This document shows, piece by piece, positions 54,725 through 64,000 of a stretch of 64,000 bases of DNA. The stretch is taken from assembly GCA_902779305.1 (NCBI GenBank), contig CACZBD010000021.1:1-64000 (forward strand). Reading direction: 5' to 3'. Each line of letters starts with the position of its first letter. Within the stretch, counting starts at the first letter, position 1. A program made the translations under genes and the position numbers. The notes beneath the pieces are model-generated. The model saw only the letters and a list, made by a program, of their open reading frames with translations, was not told where the DNA came from and did no database searches. This DNA is from an uncultured Lachnospiraceae bacterium. GTDB lineage: Bacteria > Bacillota > Clostridia > Lachnospirales > Lachnospiraceae.

Positions 54725-56797
54725 CTAATTTCTCATTTCAAGCAACGGTTTGTTCAGTTCCTCAAGGCCTTCAAGCACGAACAGTCCGTCCTCGATGATC
54801 GCGGCTTTACCGCCGTTTTCATCGACCGCCCAGATCCCCGCAAGTTCATTGTAGGGGATCGTGATATCCGTGTGGCAGTTAAAATACGCTTTCAGCGGAT
54901 CTTCTTTTCTGATCAGTGTGATCTCGTTGTCTCTTGCCACGATCTGCTTGCCGTCCGGATTGTATGTGACAAGATCCTCGTCGTAACTGTAGCAGGTATC
55001 TCCGAGCGCAAAATGCGGCCCGGTCTTTTCCGCGATGAGGATGTCCATCTTATCCTGGATCCCGTAGGTCACAGCCATCTTAAAAGCCGTCGTGTTGGTG
55101 CCGATCGCAAATTCCCCGAGCGGGAGAAAATCATGGTGATTGAGCACATTGTCCTTAAAGTACTTTTTGTTCTCTTCTTCCGTCTTGAAATTCTTACAGG
55201 TATAATCGGAAACCCGGCCGTCTTTTAAAGCCACCTTCAGATCCACATATTTCAAGCCGTCCAGATAGACCTGCGTCACATGCAGAAGACCGTTTGTCCC
55301 GGCCAGTTTCGGCGAAGTGAACACCTCCCCGACGGGGATGTTGACATCCGCCACGCAGTTTTCAAAGATCGTTTCTTTTTCAGGATCCTTCAGATCATAC
55401 AACGCAACGGTCAGGTCCGTCACGTTCGGTGCCTTTCCGAGGATATGCACGGTCTTTGCCTTGTCGAGCACATCGATCAGGATCTGCTGCATCCGCTCGT
55501 AGCGCTGATAGTCCAGCGTATTGACTTTGACCGTCTCATAAAAGATCTCCTTAAAGTTCTCACCGATCGCGGGACACGGGAAGGAAATGATCGTAAAACT
55601 GCGTTCCTTTCCGATGATGTATTCATTGGTCAGTCTGCCGCTCTGACTCGCGAACTCCACGCTGAGCTTCTGCTGCCTGTCGCTTAACTGCAGCGCTTCC
55701 TTCTTGGCGACCGCATCAAAGGGTGCCTCGCCGAAGATCTCAATGCACGCCGGCCCCGCATGATGGTTAGCCAGATATTTCTTTTCTTCAAAAGCAGCCT
55801 TCAGCACGCTTAATCTGCGGTTCACAAAATCCTTATCCAGATACAGCGCCTTATCGTCCTTATGATCAAAATCATACTGCCTGTTGGGTGAAGTCGATCC
55901 GAACCCGCTCACCCTGCCGCTTGCGGGACGGTTTAAGGAAATCGTGCCCTCCCGCTTCATGGTGACCTTCAGACCCATTTTGGCAAACTGTTCGATCGAA
56001 GCCCTCACAATGGCCTCGAGACCGACGGGATAGCGGATCTCAGCCACTTCTTTTTTGGAAAGATCCTTGTGGCCCTTTTCAAACCCGATCCGGTAGCCTT
56101 CCGTGTAGACCGAAGCCAGTTTTTCCACTTCTTCGCGCTTCATATCCTGAAACAGTTTTGCAAGCCCGATCTCGTTTTCACCGATATGATCCCCGTAAAA
56201 ATAGAGATACCTCAGATCGCTCAGATCACATTCCGTGATGATGCGGCAGGCAAAATCATGGGACGGATCCAGATGCTCCTCGAGCCTTTTCGGGATCAGG
56301 ATATCGCAGTTGTCGCTTTCAAACCAGTAGATCGTCTTTCTGAGCGCTTCCGCTTCCGGCACGCCGTCTTCTTCATAACTGAACTGATCGTAGAGCTCGA
56401 TGAACAGTTCCATAAAGATCACAAACACCTCAAGATCCTGTTCAAACACATACGGGATCAGGCCGCGCAGTTCCGCATGCAGAAAACTTAAGATCTGCCC
56501 GTACAGATCGTCATACCCGGCGTCCCTGCAGACTTTTACCGCATAGGAAGGGTTGGCAAAACTCTTTTCATAATTTTCAGGAAGGATGTCCGCATAAAGC
56601 CTGTGGTTGAGTTCCTGCAGGCTTTTTAGATCCATCTTCCGAAGTTCCCTGCTTTCAACGAGCGTGAACGCCTCCTCCAAAAGCAGGAGAAACTGCGCTC
56701 CCTTTTCAAAGCAGGACCGGAAGGGTTCCTTTAATCCCGGCTCCTCTGCGATCTGTCTGATCCGCTCCGTTGCAAGTTCTTTTCGTTCCATTAACAT
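54725..56797 (-). CDS. M29-type aminopeptidase with long N-terminal extension
   Basis: 690 residues. The C-terminal 350 residues resemble M29 aminopeptidases: NIPVGEVFTSPKLAGTNG, LGEFAIGTNT and HFALGDTCYSYDED supply likely metal ligands. The first 300 residues are helical and not recognised, about doubling the usual family length (about 400). Cytoplasmic peptide trimming is likely; the role of the extension is open. GGAGGAT lies before ATG. It follows the small membrane protein gene by three bases, in the pyrE-pur run. Confidence 0.75.
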   Translation of the reverse strand: MLMERKELATERIRQIAEEPGLKEPFRSCFEKGAQFLLLLEEAFTLVESRELRKMDLKSLQELNHRLYADILPENYEKSFANPSYAVKVCRDAGYDDLYGQILSFLHAELRGLIPYVFEQDLEVFVIFMELFIELYDQFSYEEDGVPEAEALRKTIYWFESDNCDILIPKRLEEHLDPSHDFACRIITECDLSDLRYLYFYGDHIGENEIGLAKLFQDMKREEVEKLASVYTEGYRIGFEKGHKDLSKKEVAEIRYPVGLEAIVRASIEQFAKMGLKVTMKREGTISLNRPASGRVSGFGSTSPNRQYDFDHKDDKALYLDKDFVNRRLSVLKAAFEEKKYLANHHAGPACIEIFGEAPFDAVAKKEALQLSDRQQKLSVEFASQSGRLTNEYIIGKERSFTIISFPCPAIGENFKEIFYETVKVNTLDYQRYERMQQILIDVLDKAKTVHILGKAPNVTDLTVALYDLKDPEKETIFENCVADVNIPVGEVFTSPKLAGTNGLLHVTQVYLDGLKYVDLKVALKDGRVSDYTCKNFKTEEENKKYFKDNVLNHHDFLPLGEFAIGTNTTAFKMAVTYGIQDKMDILIAEKTGPHFALGDTCYSYDEDLVTYNPDGKQIVARDNEITLIRKEDPLKAYFNCHTDITIPYNELAGIWAVDENGGKAAIIEDGLFVLEGLEELNKPLLEMRN

Positions 56798-56800
56798 GGC

Positions 56801-57145
56801 TTATCCTCCAAAAATCGTTCCCATGAGAACCATGGCCGTCCACACCAGAAGCAGGACGATATTTAAGATCAACGCGATCCTTGGCACCCAGATAAAAATA
56901 TCCCGTTCTTTCAGGCTGACCGAGCCCGCCACGATCCCGATCACGTTTAAGAGCGCGGCAAACAGTCCGACCCCGCCCAGTTTCCCCGGCACCTCTCCCC
57001 TGTGCGCAAACGAAAATGCGATGCTTGCGATCATCACGGCAAGGGAAAGCGAGGCCACCGAAAGCGATAGGATCCCGTTCTCGGACTGGTGCTTGGTCGT
57101 GAACATGAAACTTTTTTTCTTTCTGATCTTCCGCGGTCTTGCCAT
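56801..57145 (-). CDS. Small membrane protein (DUF6142-like)
   Basis: 114 residues. A basic N-terminus (MARPRKIRKKKS) precedes three hydrophobic helices (about 27-47, 58-76 and 86-110). It resembles the clostridial family DUF6142, from memory; function unknown. Its ATG is adjacent to the pyrE stop, so it is surely co-transcribed. Confidence 0.7.
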   Translation of the reverse strand: MARPRKIRKKKSFMFTTKHQSENGILSLSVASLSLAVMIASIAFSFAHRGEVPGKLGGVGLFAALLNVIGIVAGSVSLKERDIFIWVPRIALILNIVLLLVWTAMVLMGTIFGG

Positions 57146-57823
57146 TTATTTTGCCCCGTAAGTTTCGTAGTAAAGATCGATGGCCGCCTTGATCTGATCA
57201 TCGATCACGATCCTGCCGTTTACCGGCTGATCGTAGAGCGCCTCCACAACTTCTTCCATCGTCACGATCGCGGACGTCGGAAAACCGTAGGTTTTGCTGA
57301 CTTCCTCCAGCGCGCTTACTTTTCCCGACATCCCGACCTCCATGCGGTTTAAGGAAACCATCAGGCCGACGATCTCAACGTCCGCCTGCGCTTTCACGAT
57401 CGGCACGGTCTCTTCCATCGATTTTCCGGAAGTCGTCACATCCTCGATCATGACAACACGGTCACCGTCCTTTAATTTTGACCCCAGAAGGATCCCCGTA
57501 TCGCCGTGATCCTTGACTTCTTTGCGGTTACTGCAGTAGCGGACCTCTTTGCCGTACAGCTCGTGGATCGCCATGGCCGTCGCGACAGCCAGCGGGATCC
57601 CTTTGTAGGCAGGTCCGAATAAGACGTCAAAATCAAGGCCGTAGGTATCGTGGATCGCCTGCGCGTAGAACTTCGCAAGCCTGCTTAACTGTCCTCCGGT
57701 CACATAAGCCCCGGCGTTCATAAAAAAAGGGGATTTACGACCGCTCTTGAGTGTAAACTCCCCGAACTTCAAGACATCCGATTCCACCATAAATGAGATG
57801 AATTTCTGCTTATACTGCTCCAT
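57146..57823 (-). CDS. pyrE: Orotate phosphoribosyltransferase
   Basis: 225 residues. The PRPP-binding motif VVMIEDVTTSGKS and the N-terminal LKSGRKSPFFMNAG are diagnostic. It makes OMP from orotate. It is the first gene of the leftward nucleotide cluster; its probable promoter (57860-57888) is back to back with that of metN. Confidence 0.96.
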   Translation of the reverse strand: MEQYKQKFISFMVESDVLKFGEFTLKSGRKSPFFMNAGAYVTGGQLSRLAKFYAQAIHDTYGLDFDVLFGPAYKGIPLAVATAMAIHELYGKEVRYCSNRKEVKDHGDTGILLGSKLKDGDRVVMIEDVTTSGKSMEETVPIVKAQADVEIVGLMVSLNRMEVGMSGKVSALEEVSKTYGFPTSAIVTMEEVVEALYDQPVNGRIVIDDQIKAAIDLYYETYGAK

Positions 57824-57859
57824 GCTCCTCTTCCTCCGAATGATGATTTGTCCTCTGTC

Positions 57860-57888
57860 ATCATACCATTGATTGAAAGCGCCCGCAA
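57860..57888 (-). promoter_or_regulatory. Probable promoter of pyrE
   Basis: TTGCGG (57888-57883), 17 bases, TATGAT (57865-57860) on the minus strand. The -35 region overlaps a small CCCGC/GCGGG hairpin. Confidence 0.5.
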
Positions 57889-57904
57889 GGATGGCGCGGG
57901 TTTA

Positions 57905-57933
57905 TTGACAAAGCAGTCTGAGGCGTGGATAAT
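57905..57933 (+). promoter_or_regulatory. Promoter of metNIQ
   Basis: TTGACA (57905-57910), 17 bases, GATAAT (57928-57933). The leader is only about 40 bases, too short for an S-box riboswitch. Confidence 0.75.
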
Positions 57934-57981
57934 GGGTAGCATACGAATTGATAAGATTTCTATAGATAAGGAAGTATCTCA

Positions 57982-58974
57982 TTGATCGAATTATGCAACG
58001 TATCCAAAACCTTTCATACCGATGACGGTAAGCTCGATGCGGTCAACAATGTGTCCCTGCACATCAGAAAAGGGGACATCTACGGGATCATCGGGCTGTC
58101 CGGCGCCGGCAAATCGACACTTGTAAGGTGCATGAATTTTCTCGAGATCCCGACGGAGGGGGAAGTGAAATTCAAAGGCGTGCCTTTATCTTCCCTTACA
58201 CGCAAACAGCTGCTCCAGACAAGGCGCTCGATCTCGATGATCTTTCAGGGCTTCAACCTGCTCTCACAGCGGAGTGTCCTGAAAAATGTCTGCTATCCGC
58301 TTGAGATCGCCGGCGTTCCCAAAAAGGAAGCCGAGGCAAAAGCGGTATCTCTTCTGAATGTCGTGGGACTCGGCGACAAGCTGAAAGCCTATCCTTCACA
58401 GCTTTCCGGCGGACAGAAACAGCGTGTCGCGATCGCAAGGGCGCTTGCCAGCGATCCCGAAGTCCTGCTCTGCGATGAGGCGACTTCCGCTCTCGATCCG
58501 AATACGACCAGAGCGATCCTTGACCTTCTCAAAGAGATCAACGAGACCATGGGCGTGACCATCGTTGTGATCACGCATGAAATGAAAGTCATTGAAAAGA
58601 TCTGCAACCGGGTGGCTGTGCTCGACCACGGTGTCGTCGCGGAAGAAGGTGCCGTCAGTGACATCTTCACCTGCCCGAAATCCGATATCGCAAGAGAACT
58701 GATCCTGCCGAAAGGTGCAGCGGTTTCCGAGATGAAAGAAGGGAAACTGATCCGTGTGATCTTTGACGGACAGGAAAGCGATGAGCCTTTCATCTCAAAC
58801 CTGTCGATCCAATGTTCCGCAGCCGTCTGCATCATGGGCGCCAACACCGAGGATATCGGCGGCAAAGCCTACGGGCAGATCCTGCTGCGTCTGCCGGATG
58901 ACAGCAGCGCACAGGCCAGGATCTTCCGCTACATGCAGGACCACAAAACAAAGTATGAGGAGGTGCCGTCATGA
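57982..58974 (+). CDS. metN: Methionine ABC transporter ATPase
   Basis: 330 residues. ABC domain with Walker A GLSGAGKST, signature LSGGQKQRVAIARAL and Walker B LLCDEATSALD, then a C-terminal NIL domain (about 250-325) that senses methionine in MetN. The start is TTG at 57982, with AAGGAAG seven bases upstream. It overlaps metI by four bases. Confidence 0.93.
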   Translation: MIELCNVSKTFHTDDGKLDAVNNVSLHIRKGDIYGIIGLSGAGKSTLVRCMNFLEIPTEGEVKFKGVPLSSLTRKQLLQTRRSISMIFQGFNLLSQRSVLKNVCYPLEIAGVPKKEAEAKAVSLLNVVGLGDKLKAYPSQLSGGQKQRVAIARALASDPEVLLCDEATSALDPNTTRAILDLLKEINETMGVTIVVITHEMKVIEKICNRVAVLDHGVVAEEGAVSDIFTCPKSDIARELILPKGAAVSEMKEGKLIRVIFDGQESDEPFISNLSIQCSAAVCIMGANTEDIGGKAYGQILLRLPDDSSAQARIFRYMQDHKTKYEEVPS

Positions 58975-59660
58975 ATATCCTCCAGACTTTATTCGGCAAC
59001 GGACAGCTTGGCATGTACGGTCTTGCCATCGTCTCCACTTTAAAAGTCACGCTCGTCAGTTTCGGGATCTCCTACCTGCTGGGACTTCCCCTTGGCGTTC
59101 TTCTCTACATCACGGGTTCGAACGGGATCTGGCCAAACAAACCTTTAAGTACGGTGCTGGATGTTTTTGTAAATATCATCCGCTCCATCCCGTTCATCAT
59201 CCTGCTGGTCATGATCCAGCCGCTTGCAAAAGTCGTTGTGGGAACCAAGATCGGGGACAACGCATTTATCTTCTACCTGATCGTCGCCTCGTTCCCCTAT
59301 GTCGCGCGTATGATCGAATCTTCCTTAAGGGAAGTCGACAGCGGCGTGATCGAAGCAGCGCAGTCCATGGGTTCGGACAACTGGCAGATCGTGACGAAGG
59401 TCATCATTCCGGAAGCCAAACCGTCCCTGATCATCGGTGCGGCGATCGCCATCACCACGATCTTAGGCTACACACCGATGGCTTACCTCATCGCGGGAAG
59501 CGGCCTGCTCGGTCAGCTTGCGATCCAGTACGGCCTCTACCGGTTTGACTCGAAGATCATGTATATCTCGTCCCTGCTTCTGATCATCCTCGTACAGATC
59601 ATGCAGGTGACTTTCAATTACTTTGCCAAAAAAACGGATAAACGGATCCGTGGAAAATAA
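58971..59660 (+). CDS. metI: Methionine ABC transporter permease
   Basis: 229 residues, five hydrophobic helices. The coupling loop has EAAQSMGSDNWQIVTKVIIPEA, the EAA motif of ABC permeases, and RSIPFIILL is typical of MetI. It forms the membrane channel with MetN. ATGA overlap with metN. Confidence 0.94.
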   Translation: MNILQTLFGNGQLGMYGLAIVSTLKVTLVSFGISYLLGLPLGVLLYITGSNGIWPNKPLSTVLDVFVNIIRSIPFIILLVMIQPLAKVVVGTKIGDNAFIFYLIVASFPYVARMIESSLREVDSGVIEAAQSMGSDNWQIVTKVIIPEAKPSLIIGAAIAITTILGYTPMAYLIAGSGLLGQLAIQYGLYRFDSKIMYISSLLLIILVQIMQVTFNYFAKKTDKRIRGK

Positions 59661-59735
59661 AAACGCTCTGATTTTTATTGAAAAAACAAAGGGATTGTTT
59701 TATTATTTTCTGGATATGTTTTGAAATGAAGGATG

Positions 59736-59774
59736 CCCGCTGCTTTTACTGCAAAGCAAAAATGAACCGGCGGG
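59736..59774 (+). other. Two-part hairpin in the metI-metQ spacer
   Basis: Outer stem CCCGC/GCGGG (59736-59740 with 59770-59774) and inner stem TGCTTT/AAAGCA (59741-59746 with 59753-59758). It lies just ahead of the metQ ribosome site and could shield or stabilise the metQ part of the message. Confidence 0.35.
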
Positions 59775-59796
59775 TCCGAATATGAGGAGGGAAAAG

Positions 59797-60603
59797 ATGA
59801 GAAAGACAGTGATCACAATGCTTGCAGGCTTATCGTTGCTTGCGCTGACCGCTTGCGGAGGTTCTTCTTCCGCAGACAAAACCATTACCGTGGCTGCATC
59901 CAGCACGCCGCACGCCGAGATCTTGGAGCAGTGCATTCCGATCCTTTCGGAGCAGGGATACACTCTGGAGATCAAGGTCATGGATGACTACATCATCCCC
60001 AACACATCCACCGAGAGCGGTGATGTGGATGCAAACTATTTCCAGCATCAGCCTTATCTGGATGATTTTAACGCAAGCAACGGCACACATCTGGTAACCG
60101 TTACGCGCGTACACTACGAGCCCTTCGGCATCTATGCGGGAACCTGTGATTCCCTGGATGCGCTTCCCGACGGAGCTTCCATCGCGGTTCCGAACGATAC
60201 CACCAACGAAGCCCGCGCGCTTCTGCTTCTGCAGGACAACGGCATCATCAAGTTAAAAGACGGTGTCGGCCTGACCGCAACCAAGAATGACATCGTGGAG
60301 AATCCGAAGAACGTGGACATCCTGGAAATGGAAGCAGCGCTTCTGCCCGCACAGCTGGATGAGGTCGCCATTGCAGTCATCAACGGTAACTACGCGATCG
60401 AAGCCGGCCTGAAGGTTTCCGGCGCGCTTGCAGCAGAGAAAGCCGATTCCGAAGCCGCACAGACCTACGCAAACATCTTAGTCGTTAAAGAAGGTAACGA
60501 GAATCTGCCCAAGGTACAGGCTCTCGTCAAAGCCCTGAATTCCGACACGATCCGCGATTACATCAACAACACCTACGACGGCGCCGTTGTGCCGATCTTC
60601 TGA
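59797..60603 (+). CDS. metQ: Methionine-binding lipoprotein
   Basis: 268 residues. Lipoprotein signal peptide with lipobox LTAC, then the NLPA/MetQ fold (TITVAASSTPHAEILEQ, DVDANYFQHQPYLDDF, IAVPNDTTNEARAL). It binds methionine outside the membrane for MetNI. AGGAGGG five bases before the ATG at 59797 decides the start over one five codons upstream. Confidence 0.94.
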   Translation: MRKTVITMLAGLSLLALTACGGSSSADKTITVAASSTPHAEILEQCIPILSEQGYTLEIKVMDDYIIPNTSTESGDVDANYFQHQPYLDDFNASNGTHLVTVTRVHYEPFGIYAGTCDSLDALPDGASIAVPNDTTNEARALLLLQDNGIIKLKDGVGLTATKNDIVENPKNVDILEMEAALLPAQLDEVAIAVINGNYAIEAGLKVSGALAAEKADSEAAQTYANILVVKEGNENLPKVQALVKALNSDTIRDYINNTYDGAVVPIF

Positions 60604-60668
60604 GCCTTCGGTGAGCCCTTGGGGACGGGGTTAGTGGTCCATTTGTTACATATATGTTACATAACAAA

Positions 60669-60699
60669 CCCCCTGCAGATTCTGCAGGGGGCATTTTTT
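60669..60699. terminator. Terminator of metNIQ
   Basis: GC-rich stem CCCCCTGCAG/CTGCAGGGGG (60669-60691) followed by GCATTTTTT. It lies between convergent metQ and the Ig-like repeat gene and may also act weakly on the latter. Confidence 0.9.
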
Positions 60700-60734
60700 G
60701 CTGAACGGACCCGGGGACATTGTTTGCGCTGCCG

Positions 60735-63700
60735 CTACTTTACGGTAACCTTCAGTTTTGCTTTCTTGCCGGAGCCGTCTCTTGCGGTCGCGGTGATGGT
60801 AGAAGTTCCTGGTTTTAAACCGGTGATGTAGATCTGTGTGCCGTCATCGCTTACCGTAACATATGCAACATTGACAGGTCCGGTCTGGTAGGTGACCTGA
60901 TAATCCATGAGCGATTTCTCTACACCGGTGATCATCACCTCAGCATATCCGCCTGCGTCGATCTCCAGCCTGCTGATCACTTCGGGATCTTCTCCCTCTT
61001 TGATCTTGCTGAATGTGATCGCGCCCTGTGCGGGATACAGACTGATCTTTTCAGGCTTGGAAGATGTGGGAGTACCGTCTGTAGCAACCGCATAGACCTG
61101 AACCTCTGTCCTTTCGGCGAGTTTTGCATACGGTTTCAGTTCGCCGGATGCGGAGATGGTCGCGATCTGATCGGCGGCTTTGATCTCTTGACTGTCCATG
61201 TCATACAGTTTCCAGCTGACCTTCTTGTTTGTCGCGCGCTGATCTACAGTCGCCTTCATTTTCAGTTTTCCGTTTGCGCCGATCTTTCTGGTCGGCTTGT
61301 CTGCAGAAAGGAGGATCTCTCTGACGGGCTCTCCGACCTTCACTTTAAGCGTTGCATATTTTGCGCTGCCGTCTGCTGCCTTCACGGTAACCGTCGCCGT
61401 ACCGGTCTGATCCGTCCCATCATGGGTGACAACATCATAAGTGTAGATCCCAAGGATTCCGTTATAGTTCTCAATTCGTGCTTTCACGATCTTTTCGTTG
61501 GAGCTGGTCACGGTGATTGGCGCATACTGATATTCGGGATAGTCCTCTCCGCCTGTTTCGATCTTTAGGACGAACGCTCTCGATAAGCGGAATCCATCCT
61601 CACGCATTTCATCCTCGGGTACTCTGCGCAGGCCGAGCGTGGTTTCCTTAACAGGCTTTTTCTCCGTATCGCCGTGCTCGTATGCGATCTGAACTTTGCT
61701 CACAGCCTTTGGCCTGATCCCGATCAGAAATTCTCCGGATTTGGTTCCGCTTCCGTCCGTCGCTTTGGCAAATACACGCATATCATCACTGATCTGCGCT
61801 TCCCGTTCCGCGTTCTTCTTCATATAGATCTGGCCGGTCCTTCTGAACCTTTCCACATCGATCCCGGTTTTTACCAGTGCGTCCACATCGACACCCGGCG
61901 CAAAGTCCCAGGTGACTTTTTTGATTTTCGCATCTTTGTTAGTCGTAGCAACCATCGTCAGCGTTTTGCCGGGAGTCACGGCGGTAAGGCCGCCCTTACC
62001 CTCTATGCTGATCGAAGTCACGGGAACCAAAAGCGCAACCTTTACGCTCACTTTCTTTTTGCTGCCGTCGACTGCTGCCACGGTGATCACCGCATTACCG
62101 GCCTTCTCGGAAGCCGCAGACACCTCATACGTATATCTGGTCTGTCTCTCCGAAAGATCCTCGGTTTCCTTCAGCGCAACCGTAATGCAATCCTTCGAGG
62201 AGCTTACGACAGGTTCCGCTTTCAGCCCGTCTGCTTTTGCAGTAACGGTAACACTGAATTCGGCTTTTTTTCTGCAGGATCCGGCATCTGTTGTATAAAC
62301 TGTCAGTCCGCTCTTCTTAACCTGTTCCTCGTCCACTGCGATGCCGGAAGTCTCGGCCGCAATATGGATCGACTTTTCTCCTGTTGCAAGAACCGTTCCG
62401 TTCTGCAGAACTTCCGCTCTGACCTTCACCTCATCGCCCGGTTCAGCATTCGCGCCTGCTTTGAGCGTTCCGTTTGTTGCTCCGATCGTGGCCGGACCTG
62501 ATACAACCGACCAACTTACCTTCTTATTATCCGCATGATCCGGCAGAACGGTCGCTGTCAGATTCAGTGTTTTTCCGGGTGCGACCGAAAACGATCCCGT
62601 CTTGGAGCCGATCTCGACCGTATTGGCATATCTGGCCACTTCCAAGTTGATCTTTGCGCTGTTCTGGCTTCCGTCTCCTGCCGTGACCGTGATCGTTGCC
62701 TTTCCTTTTGCTACGGATCTGACGATGCCGTTTTCATCAACGGTTGCGACCTTCGGATTGGAAGACTTGAACGTGTAATACTTCTGGCAGGCTTCTGCCG
62801 GCTTGATCTCTGTCACCTCAAGGGCATTTACTTCTCCCGGCTCAAGCAAAAATGTCCTGCCCGCAACATCATCCTCCCCCGCAAATGAAAGCACGATCTC
62901 TTCTACTGCAACGGGATACAGTTCGACCGCTATGGCATGCCTCTCGTCAAAGACCCACCTGCCATCCGAATAAGTACGCATTCCCCAGGCGATGGTATGA
63001 GGCGTACCCGGATCGACCTCTTCAATTTCATCTGTGATCTGCCCGATGACTTTGTTTCCTTTAATCTTTACATAATCATCTTCCTCCGCGTATTGATCTT
63101 CCAAGGGGATCATATATTTTCCCGATGGCGGCGTGCTCTTTTTGGACATGATGACCTCGAGGCCTGTCGTTCCACCGGGGCAGACGGCCGGAGAATATCC
63201 TGCCTGAAAATCGAGCCCACGGACAACCGGATCTTCATCCTCTGCTTTGATCCTGGCACTTACTTTGACATCGGAACCGTCGATGGCTTTTGCCGTGATC
63301 GTAAAGCTGCCTGCTTTCGTGAAAAAGGCGATCCCTTTGTCCTGATCGATCAAAACAGTCTTGTTTGAACAGGAGAATTCCAGTGCATCCAGTACCTGAT
63401 CATTTTCGATTTTGAAAATATCATACAGGCCTATAGACCTGTTGATGAGGAAAGAATTCTCTTTCGCTTCCGGATCGACCTTCAGATCGTCCTGCGTCAT
63501 CAGCGGGCAAACCATGAGTTCCAGTTCGTTGGATACGGCTTCCCCCATTTCTGCGCGGATCTTAATCAGGGTCGCTTCAGAAACCTCCCTGGTCACCTGC
63601 AGATGTCCTTCTTCGGTAAAAGCAACAATCTCATCGCCTTCTACAACGGTCCAGTCAAGGCCTTCTTCTGCAGGGCTCCCTTTTTTGGACCCGTCAAAGA

Positions 63701-64000
63701 TCACACCGGGAACCAGCTCCCGCTTCTCGGTTAACGAAAAATATCCCGCCGGATCGTAGATCTCTATTTCTTCAGGCTCTTCGATGTACACCTTCACGGG
63801 AACGGTTGCAGAAAGGCCGGTTCCGTCTGCCGTCGTTGCACGCAGTACGGCCTGTCCCGGCGCAATGGCCGCGATCGAATATTTTCCTTCCGCATCCTGC
63901 TCAACTTTCGCGATCTTCTCATCAGAGGACGTCAGCGTATAGAGGTCTGTTGCAGAAGCCGGATAAATGGCTACTTCGCCTTCGCTGCAAGGATGCACCT
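60735..64000 (-). CDS. Large bacterial Ig-like (BIG2) repeat protein, N-terminus outside the window
   Basis: At least 1088 residues. The frame is open at base 64000, and the first possible start in the window (GTG at 63998) is inside a repeat, so the gene is 5' truncated by the window. It consists of about ten Ig-like domains, many ending in a xxDGSGxKA-xxxVKV stretch, for example near the C-terminus (ATARDGSGKKAKLKVTV) and GKATITVTAGDGSQNS. Such proteins are surface adhesins or scaffolds. No anchor motif is visible at the C-terminus; attachment, if any, must be in the missing part or by other proteins. It ends in TAG. Confidence 0.85.
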   Translation of the reverse strand, partial: VHPCSEGEVAIYPASATDLYTLTSSDEKIAKVEQDAEGKYSIAAIAPGQAVLRATTADGTGLSATVPVKVYIEEPEEIEIYDPAGYFSLTEKRELVPGVIFDGSKKGSPAEEGLDWTVVEGDEIVAFTEEGHLQVTREVSEATLIKIRAEMGEAVSNELELMVCPLMTQDDLKVDPEAKENSFLINRSIGLYDIFKIENDQVLDALEFSCSNKTVLIDQDKGIAFFTKAGSFTITAKAIDGSDVKVSARIKAEDEDPVVRGLDFQAGYSPAVCPGGTTGLEVIMSKKSTPPSGKYMIPLEDQYAEEDDYVKIKGNKVIGQITDEIEEVDPGTPHTIAWGMRTYSDGRWVFDERHAIAVELYPVAVEEIVLSFAGEDDVAGRTFLLEPGEVNALEVTEIKPAEACQKYYTFKSSNPKVATVDENGIVRSVAKGKATITVTAGDGSQNSAKINLEVARYANTVEIGSKTGSFSVAPGKTLNLTATVLPDHADNKKVSWSVVSGPATIGATNGTLKAGANAEPGDEVKVRAEVLQNGTVLATGEKSIHIAAETSGIAVDEEQVKKSGLTVYTTDAGSCRKKAEFSVTVTAKADGLKAEPVVSSSKDCITVALKETEDLSERQTRYTYEVSAASEKAGNAVITVAAVDGSKKKVSVKVALLVPVTSISIEGKGGLTAVTPGKTLTMVATTNKDAKIKKVTWDFAPGVDVDALVKTGIDVERFRRTGQIYMKKNAEREAQISDDMRVFAKATDGSGTKSGEFLIGIRPKAVSKVQIAYEHGDTEKKPVKETTLGLRRVPEDEMREDGFRLSRAFVLKIETGGEDYPEYQYAPITVTSSNEKIVKARIENYNGILGIYTYDVVTHDGTDQTGTATVTVKAADGSAKYATLKVKVGEPVREILLSADKPTRKIGANGKLKMKATVDQRATNKKVSWKLYDMDSQEIKAADQIATISASGELKPYAKLAERTEVQVYAVATDGTPTSSKPEKISLYPAQGAITFSKIKEGEDPEVISRLEIDAGGYAEVMITGVEKSLMDYQVTYQTGPVNVAYVTVSDDGTQIYITGLKPGTSTITATARDGSGKKAKLKVTVK

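Noticed and set aside
57824..57981. S-box (SAM) riboswitch ahead of metN
   Set aside because: The leader from the metN promoter to the TTG start is only about 40 bases and has none of the S-box stems.

Overview
The window looks like chromosomal DNA of a Gram-positive clostridium, most likely a Lachnospiraceae member. The evidence is the ClpC/RadA neighbourhood, a single-chain 1255-residue FGAM synthase, a type VIIb-like (WXG100/EssC) secretion locus, reverse-order GH3 glycosidases, an Rpn-type nuclease of the kind common in that family, and sigma-A type promoters with strong AGGAGG ribosome sites. No rRNA, tRNA, CRISPR array or intact insertion sequence was seen. Almost every gene is on the minus strand; the exceptions are a small orphan gene (24550), ispF (32273) and the metNIQ transporter (57982-60603).

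Layout. 1-3030: a secreted papain-like protease followed by many InlB-type repeats; the frame is cut by an amber codon at 661-663 but stays open to the window edge. 3237-11343: a compact type VII secretion-like locus, transcribed leftward: short EssC ATPase, YukD/EsaB ubiquitin-like protein, four WXG100-size helical proteins, a VWA-TM-FHA protein, a GHSKG lipase-like protein with a helical tail, and two small genes. 11502-22001: MATE exporter, thrS, SEC-C protein, patatin, greA, ABC-F ATPase, B12-type radical SAM protein, degenerate EAL/HDOD protein. 22084-31897: two GH3 glycosidases (one with reversed domain order), a D,D-carboxypeptidase, YhhN protein, PflA-like radical SAM protein, Rpn nuclease.

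32273-50265: ispF, then a long tightly packed leftward run with SH3/glucosaminidase, a membrane protein with a Tyr/Gly/Gln-rich cytoplasmic tail, clpC, an unknown gene, radA, purL, a GGDEF-EAL protein, queH and argS. 50449-57823: a pyrimidine/purine cluster read pyrE, small membrane protein, M29-type peptidase, purE, purM, purN, purD, zinc-ribbon HTH protein. 57982-60603: methionine ABC transporter metN-metI-metQ. 60735-64000: a large bacterial Ig-like repeat protein whose N-terminus lies outside the window.

The most interesting system is the type VII-like locus. Its EssC has only two visible ATPase domains and no FHA domains, the FHA sits on a separate VWA membrane protein, and EssA/EssB/EsaA-like genes are not present nearby. 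Three WXG100 proteins and the C-terminal tail of the lipase share a Y-x-x-x-E motif, which suggests that the lipase is a substrate with its targeting domain at the C-terminus. Other points worth following are the amber-interrupted repeat protein, the disordered Y/G/Q repeat protein next to clpC, an 8-bp simple repeat ahead of argS, and a family of intergenic palindromes.
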